Made by a program: the position numbers and the translations under genes. The notes beneath the pieces are model-generated. The model worked only from the letters and a program-made list of their open reading frames with translations. It had not been told where the DNA came from and ran no database searches. A stretch of 64,000 nt of DNA from Planococcus citri. Its lineage: Eukaryota > Arthropoda > Insecta > Hemiptera > Pseudococcidae. Shown piece by piece: positions 44,285-55,130 of this stretch (position 1 is the stretch's first letter; each line of letters starts with the position of its first letter). The DNA lies in contig NC_088679.1 in assembly GCF_950023065.1 (NCBI RefSeq), positions 76,756,001 to 76,820,000 on the forward strand. The letters are read 5' to 3'.

Positions 44285-44346
44285 TAAAAGCCTCGATCGT
44301 CGAGGCTTTTGTGTCGAAATAGACTCGATGTATGTATTTCGACACC
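44285..44346. other. Two adjacent hairpins
   Basis: AAAAGCCTCGA, loop TCG, TCGAGGCTTTT (44287-44311) is followed by GTGTCGAAATA ... TATTTCGACAC (about 44312-44346). Both are perfect. They follow the tandem duplication. No transcription unit could be tied to them. Confidence 0.65.
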
Positions 44347-44349
44347 TAA

Positions 44350-46170
44350 CGCAATCATCACTTTGCATTTTCTCCAACACTTCTTCGCACTTGTACTCCC
44401 TAAGTTAATACATCTGACAAATACACCTAAGTAATTCCGGTTTATCGTGATTTAAGTTCGGATTAATCAATTCACAATCGAGATCGACCACTGGGTATCC
44501 AATTTTTCTCGAGTTGCGTTCAACACGTCATTTGATGAAATAATTTAATTTTTCTTTTAAATGCGCGTACACGTATAGTTCGCGTAGACGTCTCGTCGTA
44601 TTTTACGAGCAACTCGAACGACTGATTAAAGGGTTAGATAATAAATCATGCATCGACGGACGACGGGTCGCTCACACGTTTCCCATTCATTATGCAAATC
44701 GCGATAATGGCGCGAGTTAACGGCAAAAGGAATTTATTTCGATAATAGGGCATATTACTCACTCAGGACGAAGGTAAAGTAAAGATTGTCTCACGCAATC
44801 ACATCGTATTCTTACCACTTGTGTCTTTGGTCAGGGCAACAAATGCCTGGCTTTTGACGCTAAGACATTTTCTACTTTGTCTCCCTCCTCTTTAACGTAG
44901 CCAGTCAGCCAAAAAATGAAGAAATTCTCCACTCAGGATTGTATATTGCAGCAGGAAAAGCATTGAAACCGTTTCAAAACGTATTAAATCCGTTAAAGGT
45001 CACTAACATTAAATATACTCGTACCAAAATCGTGGCATAAAAAATTCTCCTCGAAAGCAAAAAAATTGCCCACATAACCAGCAAAATGATACGATCGCGG
45101 TAGTAAAATCAACAAAGTCGATTGGAAACTCATTTTATCAATCAAATCAATTCAGTGTTGCACTTCCACTCGTTCGCCGATCAATTGAGTTAACACCTAC
45201 CGCCGGCTACTGCTTTTTTTTAAAAGTCGAAATAGCGTCGAGTTTCGAGTTTTACGAATGCCGGCCGGCCTGCCTGCTGCCGTCTGTGCGTTAATACTTC
45301 AACTTTTATGGCAGGTCGATATACACGTAATAAAATCGAGGTTTTATTTACGAGATTATCGGCGAATTGCGGATTGCGGATAGCACGTTGATTAGATTCA
45401 TTTCATTATTAATGATTCTTGATAGCGTAACAAATTTATGCGCGATGGAAACATCTATGAATATCCTCAAGCCTCTCGAGCAGATTTATGGGTCTCTTCT
45501 GAACATTTTTTCCCCTCCCAAGCGCAGCGCAGCGAAGAAGTAACAATTATTGATTAACACAACGATGAACGGTACTATAGGTACAGAACACTTAATTATT
45601 AACTTCAACGAGTCGTATAAGAAAAATCAACAGGAAAAATTTGAAAGCTCAACTCAAGGCTATAAATAATAGAATAGTTTGCTATATACTAGAGGTACAG
45701 TGTTGGGCTTTCACTTTTATTGAAATTTTTTCGCAAAATTATTCGCGAATGATGAGGTGTATAATTTTGAATTCCCCGTTCACCTGCTCCTCGCATTTCA
45801 ATTACCATTAATAGACCACGATTTGGTTACTTCTTAGTGCAATTTTTCAGAATTTTCAGAGAATGGGCTAGTGCCAAAATTTGATGAAAAAAATTATCTT
45901 TCTGCAAAGTTAATTGTTTAGGTCTTCCATTGATTATTGTTGTTTTTTTTTGGTGGGGGGGGGGGGGTATGACATGACATTAGAAACATGCTCGGGGTGC
46001 TCAAAAACATACACTTGGATACCAGACACAAAAATTTTCCTTGGTACCCTTTATACAATCATTTTTGAATGAGCAAAAGATCAATGGGAAGGGCTAGCGG
46101 AAGGGGATTCAACTGAAAATTTGCCAACTGATAGCAGGGGAAAAATACCAATTTTTCCAATTGATATCAT
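44350..46170. other. Higher-complexity stretch with no gene call
   Basis: Balanced composition around 44.6-45.5 kb. A minus-strand segment near 44.83-44.97 kb reads coding-like text for about 30 residues but hits stops on both sides, and no exon could be fitted. A G-run lies at about 45955-45967. Confidence 0.3.
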
Positions 46171-46177
46171 ATTCATA

Positions 46178-46388
46178 CAGGGTGCCCAGAAATATCGAGC
46201 CCCCCTAAGCAAGTTTTTCATTAAAAATATAGGTTGGCAACGTGAAATAGATGCATATGATTGGTGGAATGTTATCTCTCCAGTCCAACAACCAATCATG
46301 TGCTATCATTATTATCATTCACTGTGACCAACCAAAGTATTTTAGTAGAAAACTTTTTTAGGGGTGCTCGATATTTCTGGGCACCCTG
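46178..46388. mobile_element. 211-bp mariner-type MITE
   Basis: CAGGGTGCCCAGAAATATCG at the left and its complement at the right, flanked by TA at 46176-46177 and 46389-46390. CAGGGTG ends with a TA target are characteristic of Tc1/mariner elements. No coding capacity. Confidence 0.9.
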
Positions 46389-46393
46389 TATGA

Positions 46394-46414
46394 CTTATTT
46401 ATTTATTTACCTAT

Positions 46415-46473
<59 letters not shown>

Positions 46474-46495
46474 CCTATTTATTCATTTATCTATT
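46394..46495. repeat. (TTTA)n microsatellite
   Basis: About 25 TTTA units with three interruptions. In minus-strand sense it is (AAAT)n and lies just beyond the LINE remnant, so it may be that element's 3' tail. Confidence 0.9.
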
Positions 46496-46651
46496 GGAAG
46501 GAACAAAAAGAAAAACAAACTGTTACAAAATAGTAACATTTAGCTTGCATGCGATCAATATTGAAATCTCACTGGTAGGTCCAATACTTGACATCTACGC
46601 AGACGGTATATTACATCTCTTCATCACAATTCAAAAGATTTTTTACTAATA

Positions 46652-47602
46652 CAGGGTGCGGCAGAGAAACCGAACGTATTTTAAATGACAATTGAGCCGT
46701 CTGTGTTTGAGTTAGAGAGCCCATCAACCCAGCATTGGAAAGAGAATGAAAGTACAATTTTTTTGATATAAAAACTTATTTCGATAGCTTAGTAGTTTTG
46801 AATATAACGTCATTCAAATATTACCCTTATTTTTGACACATTCCCGAAGTCTTATAACAAAATTTTCATACACTTTCTGCAACATAGGCCGAGGAATTTG
46901 GCTGGAATGATGCCTAATCGAAGTTTTCAACTCCTCTGGATCACTTTCATGCACCTTTGACTTCGGATACCCCCATAAAAAGAAATCACAAACTGAAAAA
47001 TCGGGTATGTGTGGCAGCCAGACAATATCGGCATTTCTCAAAATTAACTGGTTACCAAACTTCTGATGTAAACAAATCATTGTTTTGTCAGCTGTGTGGG
47101 CACGTCGCGCCTTCCTGGCACCTCCTCCTACCAATTTCAGGTCGCGATAACTCGTTTGACATCACCTGGTAGCATTTGCGGGCATGCAGGCAGAACAACT
47201 CGGACTTTTCTTTAACCCTTCACTAACACATTGGATTACCAGGGAGGATTTCGCGGACTTTGGCTTACCAGGAGGGGTTTCTTCACACATAGAGCTTATC
47301 TCCCAAAAGTTTTTGACCCAATGTCTCTGAATTTTTTCAGAAAAAACAGATTTTTTATGATCAATTGCAAAATGGTTTCAAAATTCACTAACTGTAAAAA
47401 CGCTGGAATAATTTTTACATAAAAAACACTCACCCGCATAAGCGCGCTGTTTGCCTCACCAGTCCTCCATGATAGTTTGTTAATATACCAAAAAAATTGT
47501 ACTTTTTTTCTCTTTCCAATGCCGGGTTGTTCGTTTCTCTAACTCGCATACAGAAGGCGCAATTGCAATTTAAAATACGTTCGGTTTCTCTGCCGCACCC
47601 TG
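46652..47602 (-). mobile_element. 951-bp mariner element with decayed transposase
   Basis: Ends CAGGGTGCGGCAGAGAAACC and its complement, with the terminal similarity extending about 100 bases, flanked by TA at 46650-46651 and 47603-47604. A full autonomous mariner is usually about 1.3 kb, so part is missing. The insert carries the C-terminal piece of a transposase on the minus strand and lies within or at the 3' side of the Jockey-type LINE. Confidence 0.9.
46814..47134 (-). pseudogene. Mariner-type transposase, C-terminal remnant
   Basis: The open frame of 106 codons contains 'PDFSVCDFFLWGYPKSKV', matching the conserved block around the last catalytic Asp of mariner/IS630 DDE transposases ('SPDL.PCDFFLWG' in the family), followed by an 'EELKTSIRHH...VYENFVIRLRECV' tail as in the family C terminus. 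The first two catalytic Asp residues and the N-terminal DNA-binding domain are absent, and upstream sequence contains stops. The protein is non-functional; the element would need a transposase supplied elsewhere. Confidence 0.85.
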
Positions 47603-47685
47603 TACTTACATTGTCGTGGTTAGAAATTCTTTCCTGATAGATGTTACTTCTTTCTTATGGATATCACTGATTTCACACTAGGTAA

Positions 47686-48030
47686 CTATTTCCAATCTTT
47701 GAGAATGGTGTTGTTCTTCACATACCACAGCGAGTGTATAAGTTTTCTTAGAATTTTGTTCTGGAATCTTTTGATAATCAGGATATTGGATCCACTAGTA
47801 GAACCCCATAGTTCAATACCATACAACCAAATTAGTTTCAATAACCATTTGTATGTACATAAGTTTGTGTTTTGTGGGTTCAGCATATTAGTTCCAAGAA
47901 GCAAATAAAGTGATTTGAGTTTTTTGTCGAGTCGAGTTCTCTTCTTCAGAATATGATCTCTCCATGTGAGATGGTTATCAAGGTGTAATCCCAGATATTT
48001 GACGACGTTTGATTGAAGTAGGTATTTCAT
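47686..48030 (-). pseudogene. Reverse transcriptase, C-terminal fragment
   Basis: A 114-codon open piece beginning just before 'VKYLGLHLDNHLTWRDHI' and including 'RFQNKILRKLIHSLWYV', which match the region after the catalytic core in Jockey elements. It is out of frame or separated by stops from the upstream domains. The frame upstream to about 48.17 kb is readable as related text ('CQTWRIKINGEKSSYVLFT') once a stop is ignored. Confidence 0.85.
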
Positions 48031-48189
48031 CTTTATTAAACATTCGTGAGCGAGTTGTTCGACTTTTCTTCTGGTAAAAAGGACGTAGCTAGATTTTTCA
48101 CCATTGATTTTGATTCTCCAAGTTTGACATCATTTGTTCATTACGTTTAAGTTGTTTTGTAATTTGTCCATTGCAACATCTGGGCCCTG

Positions 48190-48525
48190 GGGTGCGTTCA
48201 CTTTGCATGTAGAACTCGGGTATACTCAATTTTGTTAGGTATAAACAAAGCATTAACCAAGCAGGTTTTTTCGTTCTTTGACAGATTTGGATCCATAAAC
48301 AAAACATTAATTTGCCTCAAGAAACAAAAATATTGTTGGTTGTCTCCTGTTGACAAATGAAATACCAAACATGATCATTTTATTCAGAGAAATTTGCCTA
48401 TTATTGGCCAATTAATTTTCCAATTTTTTGAAACAAAAGAACTAATTTGTGCATCATAAAGTTTGTTTATACCTAAGTAATAAAATCGAGTATACCAGAG
48501 TTTTATATGCAAAGTGAACGCACCC
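48190..48525. mobile_element. 336-bp MITE inserted in the LINE
   Basis: Ends GGGTGCGTTCACTTTGCAT and its complement, with the inverted repeat extending about 60 bases ('GGTATACTC', 'GGTATAAACAAA'). CTG lies on both sides (48187-48189 and 48526-48528), a possible 3-bp target duplication. It contains no frame. It splits the reverse transcriptase between the 'AGVPQGSI' motif and the 'VKYLGL' domain. Confidence 0.8.
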
Positions 48526-48574
48526 CTGGATATACCGCTTGTCAAAGAAATGTCACCCGTGTAGAGAAGACATA

Positions 48575-49118
48575 ATATTGGGCTCTATATGCTTCCTTGT
48601 GGTACTCCTGCTCAGAATGTTCTGAAGTCTGAGAAAGCATTGTCATATTTAACTCTAAATTTTTCATCATTTGAATAGCGAGCCAAGAAGATTATGTCTG
48701 GAAGATGGTTTTCAAGTTTCATCAAGAGGCCAGCATGCCATACACGATCGAAAGCTTGGGTTACATCAAGAAAAGCTGCAGTGCACATTTTTTTATCATT
48801 GAGAGAGTTGTTAATTTTTTCTACGAGACGATGTACTTGCTAAATAATATTGCGTTTCAAACAAAATCTGAATTGGTGGTTTGGAATCAGCTTCCTTTTT
48901 TCCAGAATTGGCCATAGCCTTAGTAAAATTAGTTTTTTTAAGATTTTAGCTGATAGGATTGGCAATAAGCTGATAAGTCTGTACAATGAGGTTTCATGTT
49001 CTAGCTTTCCCAGTTTATGGATGAGAATAACTTCAGCATATTTCCATTGGTAGGGATAGAATCCAATCGTAAGTATCATGTTGAAAATTTGTGTGATATG
49101 ACTTAAAAAAATTTTCAT
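48575..49118 (-). pseudogene. Reverse transcriptase, N-terminal and palm fragments
   Basis: Contains the fingers/palm region: 'GFYPYQWKYAEVILIHKLGK', then 'ISLLPILSAKILKKL', then 'FLDVTQAFDRVWHAGLL' with the first catalytic Asp preserved in the palm motif, then 'AGVPQGSI'. There are stops before and after the last motif and a frame change around 48.85 kb. It is not functional. Confidence 0.85.
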
Positions 49119-49338
49119 TCTCCTGTTTCAATTTTTGGGGGTTCAAATATGAATTGTTGTATTTTCAAATTGGCCGGAGTGAAACATTGGGTGAAAATTT
49201 TAAAAAAAATTGATTTTGACTTGAGACCAAAAAATTTGTGTTTTGGAAATATTTTGTTGGGGGGAAAACCAACTTACACCACTGAGGTGTGCCACTCCCT
49301 GCTCTATCCGCTCCTGGGGGCACCACTAACTTGGTGAT

Positions 49339-49704
49339 TGTACGTCAGACCCAACAAATATTTGGGGACCCTTATACCCAATAACCAATAAGGAGCTATA
49401 CAGTTGCTTATGTAACGTTTATTAGGTATAATGGTAAATGGTCACCCAGTCATACGGGTGACACGGTACAATACAATGTATTATTCTGCTGCTGAGCGTT
49501 GTATACTAGTAGTAGAGGCCAGCGTTAAAGCTCTGCTACGTCAAACAAATGATATACAACTGCACGGAGGCAGGTACCATCGGCTGAGGCTAGCTCCAGT
49601 GGAACCAGTCCACCAGAGGGCGCTAATCCAGTTAGCCTACCCCCCGCCTGGGCATCAAGTTCCCTCCTTAGGTGGGTAACTTGGAGTCCCAAGTCCCCAC
49701 TACA
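49339..49704. mobile_element. Possible solo LTR (366 bp)
   Basis: The block starts TGTACGTCAGACC and ends CCCCACTACA, giving TGT...ACA ends. Its composition is much more balanced than the flanks. In minus-strand sense it holds AATAAACG, usable as a polyadenylation signal. The flanking bases do not give a clear target duplication, and no internal domain lies next to it. An 82-codon plus-strand frame inside is not recognised and is probably incidental. Confidence 0.35.
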
Positions 49705-49709
49705 ATTTC

Positions 49710-50965
49710 CTTTTGATTAAAAAATTTCATTTCTGAAACTGGAAAAATATTTTGAAATACAGCGGCGCCAATTTTCCTATCATTATTGCAAATTTCAAAA
49801 ATTCAAAGAAAAGTGTCCAAAAATTCATCAATGTTTTCGCAACTTTTTGAGAATTGTCAATAATAGCAGAGAAAATGGGCACCACATCTCCTAAATACTG
49901 TCCTAGATGAAATCCTTCGCCAAATTTGGTCAAAATTACCCGACATTTTTTTTCGCTATCCACCCTAATGCACGTTCATTAATATCAGAGACCACCTAGC
50001 AAAAAAAAAAAACGTTAGCTTGAAGACCTCAGAAAAACAGTCCTCAAATTTTTAATTCTCAGAGTCAGTATTTTTCATCTTTTTCTCCTTCTTTCACCAA
50101 AGCATCAAGATTGAAAAATGTTCAAAACAAATATGTATATACCTACCTACGTACCAACATATCACAAAATTTGGATTTTACGAGGATATTTGGAGTAAAA
50201 ATATTTCATTTCGCCTTAATTTATAGTATTCCAAAGGCAAGCAGGCAGTGGGAAGGTAAAGCCATACAAAAAATGTCGCTTTCCAATGTTTTTTGTTTTT
50301 GTTTTTTTCAAAATACTTGTCAACGAAAACTCATTTTTGAAAAAATTTCAACTACCCCATGAAAAAGTCAGGGTAAGCGAAAAATTCGTCGAAAACAGCC
50401 ATACCACGTGAAAACAAACTGTATTTTATTACAATCACACAGACCGATGACTCAGTATACTATTTCCACTAACGTAAGCAAGATTATTTTCAAACAAATT
50501 AACACCAGGTAATAAAATTTTGAAAATTTGAAGAGTTAGGCTCTGATCAAAGATCAAACACACATTTCAAAAGGAATTACCGCGACATCGCCTTTAGGTG
50601 TAATCCATACTTTGTGCAAATTTAATTACGATTTATGTAGTACGTGCGCCTTCTTACTCGTCTAAATTTTCTCGGATTACCTACTTTGATTAACTTATTC
50701 GACTGTACTGATAATTTGGAGTACCTACTTGAATAGTTCAGAAAAAAAATGGGTAGCACTGTCTTATGTACTCGAACAGGTAACACGATGTACATACAAC
50801 ATTGTTGATGGTTTACACAATATTTTACTACACATGATAACATGACGACGTATCTTTCAATAATAATTTCATTTTCTTTTAATGCATCTATCCCACAGGT
50901 TTTTCCGCGATCTTACTCAATCAATTTAACTTACTCATCAGTAGTACAATCTCAAGTGTTTGAAT
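49710..50965. other. Unassigned AT-rich stretch
   Basis: No terminal repeats or recognisable frame. Short ATG frames at 50111 and 50842 show no domain. Confidence 0.3.
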
Positions 50966-50971
50966 GCAATA

Positions 50972-52789
50972 CAGGGTGTTCCGGAAATCGGATGCCAAAA
51001 TTAAACTTTGGATGGTATTCGAGGAGAAGAACAAAAAACCTTATTATGACTAGTTGCCTGTTTTGTGAAGGGCTAAACTTAATTCCAAATTTTCAAATTT
51101 GTTATGTCCTGGATTTTGAAAATTTTAAATTTTCAGATTATGTCCGCCCCTTTTGTTTTGAAGATAGGCAATTTCTCGTAATAACTTTTTTTGCTCGTCG
51201 ACTCAAAATAACTTAAAATATGATCCAAACATTTTCTCATTTTTGCGGAATTTTTCAAAATTGGTAAATTTTTGCCCAAAAATGATGTAACTTCTTCAAT
51301 TTATAGATACTTAGTAAGAAAATGTTTGCATCATTAAAATGACTTCAATAATCTACAGAGCTAAAATGGACGAACACAAAAATATGATACGTATTATGAC
51401 AAATTGCCTATCTTCAAAATTGAAGGCGCAAACACAATTTGAAAAGGGTAAGTATTCCCGGGTACCCCCCCCCCAATCTTACCCCCTTGCCAACCAGAGG
51501 GAAAGATCATACTTCATCGAGTTTTGAATAAAAAATTTTGAATTCACCCAAAATATAATGGAGGAGACATGAGAAGCATTTTTCACGAAAAATCTAATTT
51601 TTTGGGCATAACCCTCCCCCCAATGTGACCCTTAGGAGGGTCCAACTGCAAATTCAACTTCATATTCGAGTTCAGCGAGTTCAATTCATACGATAACGAT
51701 ACCCAAATTGTCAATCTTGTGGGCAAGGGGGTGAGGTTGTGGAATTTTTTTGGCTCCAACATTTTATTAAAGGTAATTTCAAAAATCCGAGGATAGGGAC
51801 ATTTCACCAATTTCACTTGGAAACACCCTTTGAAATTCTATAAATGTGAAGGATTCCAAATTTGTAAATTTTTTGAATCAAATTAGCCCTTTCAATTTTG
51901 AAGATGAAAAATTTGTTATAATGACATTTTTTGTTCGTTCACTCGAGCAACATGGATTATGGACATCATTTGAACGGTTCAAACATTTTCTTGTTTTTGA
52001 TGATTTTTTTCAAAATATGTGATCTGTTACGAGAAAACCAACACAGTGTCCAAAACATAAATTTTACAGGAAAGGCATTTGAAGTTTTGAGTCTATGTAT
52101 CAGGTGATCTAAAATTTGTAGGTCCATGAAACTTGCACCACTTTTGGCCCCCATGAGTGCCAACATTACCCGATATTTTTTTTTTCAGAATCATCAAATT
52201 CAAGGTTGCCAAGTCCAATAATCGAAATTTCCCAAAATCAATTTTTTTGATTTTTTTGAATTTTTTGCCAAAAATGTTGCAAAAACTACCCGAGTATGAA
52301 TTATTAATAAAGAATAAGTTATTATTATTAAATTTATCACGTTTCTTAACAAATTTGTTCAAGGTGAAAAGAGTTGATTTTTCCAACTCAAGCCTTACTC
52401 AAATTTCAAAATATGGCACAAATCCTCCAAATGTGGGCCGATTGTTGCAAAAATTTGCATTTCGACTCCCCAGAACATACCTTTCAAGAAAATCAAAAAA
52501 AAAAAAAATTTCAATTTTTACTGTGGTTGCTCTATTTTTTTGACCTCAGATTTAGGGTCAAGAGAATCGTTCGCGAACGTTTCAACCCCCACAGTCGGAT
52601 TCAGCACTCTTGAGTACTACTAATATCCACCATAAAAAAGATATCGATTTTTTGAACACCAAGTTGGTTTTCTCGTGACAGATCACATATGAGTAAATTC
52701 CAGTCATAATAACGTTTTTTATTCGTCTCCTCGAATACTGTCGAAGTGTCCACAGTTGAATTTTAGCAGACGATTTTCGGAACACCCTG
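50972..52789. mobile_element. 1.8-kb non-autonomous mariner-type element
   Basis: CAGGGTGTTCCGGAAATCGG at the left and the matching CGATTTTCGGAACACCCTG at the right, flanked by TA (50970-50971 and 52790-52791). The inverted similarity continues about 80 bases ('GAGGAGA.GAA.AAAAAACGTTATTATGAC' in both). Internal blocks around 51120-51240 and 51890-52010 are related to one another ('CATTTTCT..TTTTTG'). No transposase frame is visible; the longest frame (128 codons, 52157) is Lys/Leu-rich noise. Confidence 0.85.
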
Positions 52790-52791
52790 TA

Positions 52792-53235
52792 CAAATCAAC
52801 AACTCCGCATATTTCCTTCCGTAAAATGCTGCATAGGTAAATTTTTCATTCTACAGAAGCTATACGCCAGTCGTCGTATTCTATTATCAAATTCTTTATC
52901 ATTTTCACCATCGCGAAACTATAGGTGTATTCGATAAAAATTCTAGTCTGTTCGATCGTAATTTGCGATAAATTTTGAGAAAATTCCACCCATTTAAGAA
53001 GGATTGGCTTTACTCGTATTAAACACTCGTGCAAACGTTTCATTATCATTGCTACACTCTCGAATATCATTTCGAGTCCAAAAAAATTTACACATAAATT
53101 AGAACATCGTCGACATCGCGTCTACAATGTGTGTTGTGCATTGAAATCGACACAATTTGATATTACAAATTACAATCGAGCCAATTTACATTACGACAAA
53201 CAAGCCAGGTAGGTGTAGCAGTAGCTACATAGCTG
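52792..53235. other. Unassigned stretch
   Basis: Balanced composition, no frame longer than 75 codons and nothing recognised. Confidence 0.3.
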
Positions 53236-53559
53236 GGTGCCTAACGGGAATACAGAAAAATTTGCCGTCTTGGCAAAACGTATAAACGTGGCACGAGCTG
53301 TCTTATCACGCCACCATATAAACGTACGATCAGGTGCATTGTACATAGTTTTTCCTCAACCCTGCAAAATACTGCAGTTCCAAGAATCTCGCGATCGCGC
53401 CGCCGAATAATAAAATTACGTAAGTCGAAATCGTACGTATACCAGTAACGAGTGTTTCTATTGGCTGGTTTGTACATACGTTTTATGGGTGTGTACTGTG
53501 TACCGTGTAACCGTGTAGTGATATATTTAAAATTATAAATAAAAAAAAAAGAAACATAC

Positions 53560-53759
53560 ATCGCGTCCAACTCGAACATTTCGTACATAAGCAATTTTTT
53601 TTCTCCTTCTTCTTCATCATCATAATAAAATGCAATTTGTTTAGTTAATTTCGCGATTCTCTGACGTTGCTGCCGAAAGAACATTCGATGCTGCAGTAAC
53701 CAACGTAAATCGAACGTGTATATTTTCGTACTTAAATTAACAATTAGCATCTCGACCAT
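53560..53759 (-). CDS. Hypothetical first coding exon, about 66 codons
   Basis: This is the start of the longest ATG frame in the window (172 codons, 53241-53759). The first part is free of homopolymer and polar ('LLQHRMFFRQQRQRIAKLTK', then an acidic stretch and 'LLMYEMFELDA'). A GTATGT donor-like string follows at 53554-53559. Beyond it the frame becomes Phe/Tyr-rich and less protein-like, so splicing there is plausible. There is no domain match I can name, no signal peptide, and no promoter evident. It could be chance. Confidence 0.25.
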
Positions 53760-53764
53760 CGATA

Positions 53765-55130
53765 TGGAAATTATTTCTTAGTTCAAACGTAATTTTTACA
53801 ATATTTAATTATAGTGAAAATTTTCCATCACTAAATTTCCCCCTAATATGATCGAGCCTCGAATCCATTGAGTTGGATTTTACAAACCATTTACGCAAAT
53901 CTATCCTCATTCCCCATGTTTTCTCCTCCCGAGGCGAGAATACGTATATACGCGAATGATAATAATAGAGATATTTCACGACGAAATTACGATTTACAAA
54001 TGCAAATAATCGGTTACACGTTGTAGGGGCTGTTTAGTGTTTAATATTAGTAATTTAACTCGCGATATCGAGCCAAATTGCTTACCATAAAACAATTCGA
54101 TCATCGCGATGCCCGCAATTAGAGAAGAAAAAAACCGTACAATGGTCATCGACGAGCGAACGTATATAAAATCCTAATCACATAATGATGAATTTTGCTA
54201 CCATTTTCCGTTTACCATTTGCGTAATTAGACATAGGTAGGTATAGGTATAGGTATACGTAAGCATCTTGGAGAAAACAAAAAAAAAAAAAAAAAAAAAA
54301 CACATAAGAAAAAAACCAAGCTACGAAATTTTTTCTGACGTCGGAACGTGAACTTAATTAAATACCTACTTATTTGATATTGTTTTCCATCCATGAATGA
54401 ATCAATTTTCGCGCCATGTGTGCCGATAATTACTATAATTACGAGAAGCTTCGTACGAATACATACGTAAGTATTGTACACGTATATGTTTACCTGCGTA
54501 AGTGTGGTGTAAAGGTCGAACCAATTCGAAGAGCTGTGATGTGCTATACGATAATTTGATACTACGAAATCGAATACTTATGTACATGGGCACCGGGCAA
54601 CAGGCACAAGCCCGTGATCTTTTTACAATACCTGCATACCTAAACTTAAGGTACATACGTGTATTCTTTTTCTCGGTTAGGTATATGGTTCAGTTCTCAA
54701 GGATACTTCCATTCCATTTCAATGAACGAACGTGCGCTACCTCTCATTCCACAAATCGATCATTATGATCGGCGATTTTCAAAAGAGGTGCTAAAACACG
54801 CATGCGATACTATTTTTAGACCGAATATACTACGATCCGCAATAATCAACGAGCCGGCAGCATTCAAAATCCAGAAAAAAATTTTTAGAAAAAGGCCATA
54901 GCGACGAAATTGACACCGATTTGGTCGTCTGTACCCTGATCCTGGTCATTTGATACTAAAATAAAAAGAAAAATTGACTGATTTTTAATTCGACTCCAAT
55001 CATCGAAAGTTGAAATAAAAAAATTCACATTCGGTTTATTTGAAACTGAAAATAGCCGAAAGACTTGTAGGCAACGTAAAAAAAAAGACAAAAAAAATGG
55101 TCAAAAATTGAGATATAAAAAAATTAGTCA
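53765..55130. other. Higher-complexity stretch
   Basis: Contains an A-run (about 54280-54300), GGTATA repeats (54236-54258) and TACGAGTA-type motifs. Overlapping frames at 54.4-54.9 kb on both strands show no domain. Confidence 0.3.

Larger units (their letters stand above)
47606..49130 (-). mobile_element. Jockey-type non-LTR retrotransposon remnant
   Basis: On the minus strand, reverse-transcriptase motifs appear in the correct order: 'ISLLPILSAKILKKL' (about 48950), 'FLDVTQAFDRVWHAGLL' (about 48720-48775), 'AGVPQGSI' (about 48590-48615), and then the post-catalytic 'VKYLGLHLDNHLTW' and 'LIWLYGIELWGS' (47.79-48.0 kb). The spacing fits the Jockey clade. There are several in-frame stops, and the central FADD motif is missing at the point where a 336-bp MITE sits. 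The endonuclease domain and gag frame are absent. The 3' end is interrupted by a mariner. Confidence 0.85.

Noticed and set aside
44830..44980. Minus-strand coding-like text ('EEGDKVENVLASKARHLLP')
   Set aside because: Bounded by stops after about 30 residues, with no splice sites at suitable places and no family recognised.
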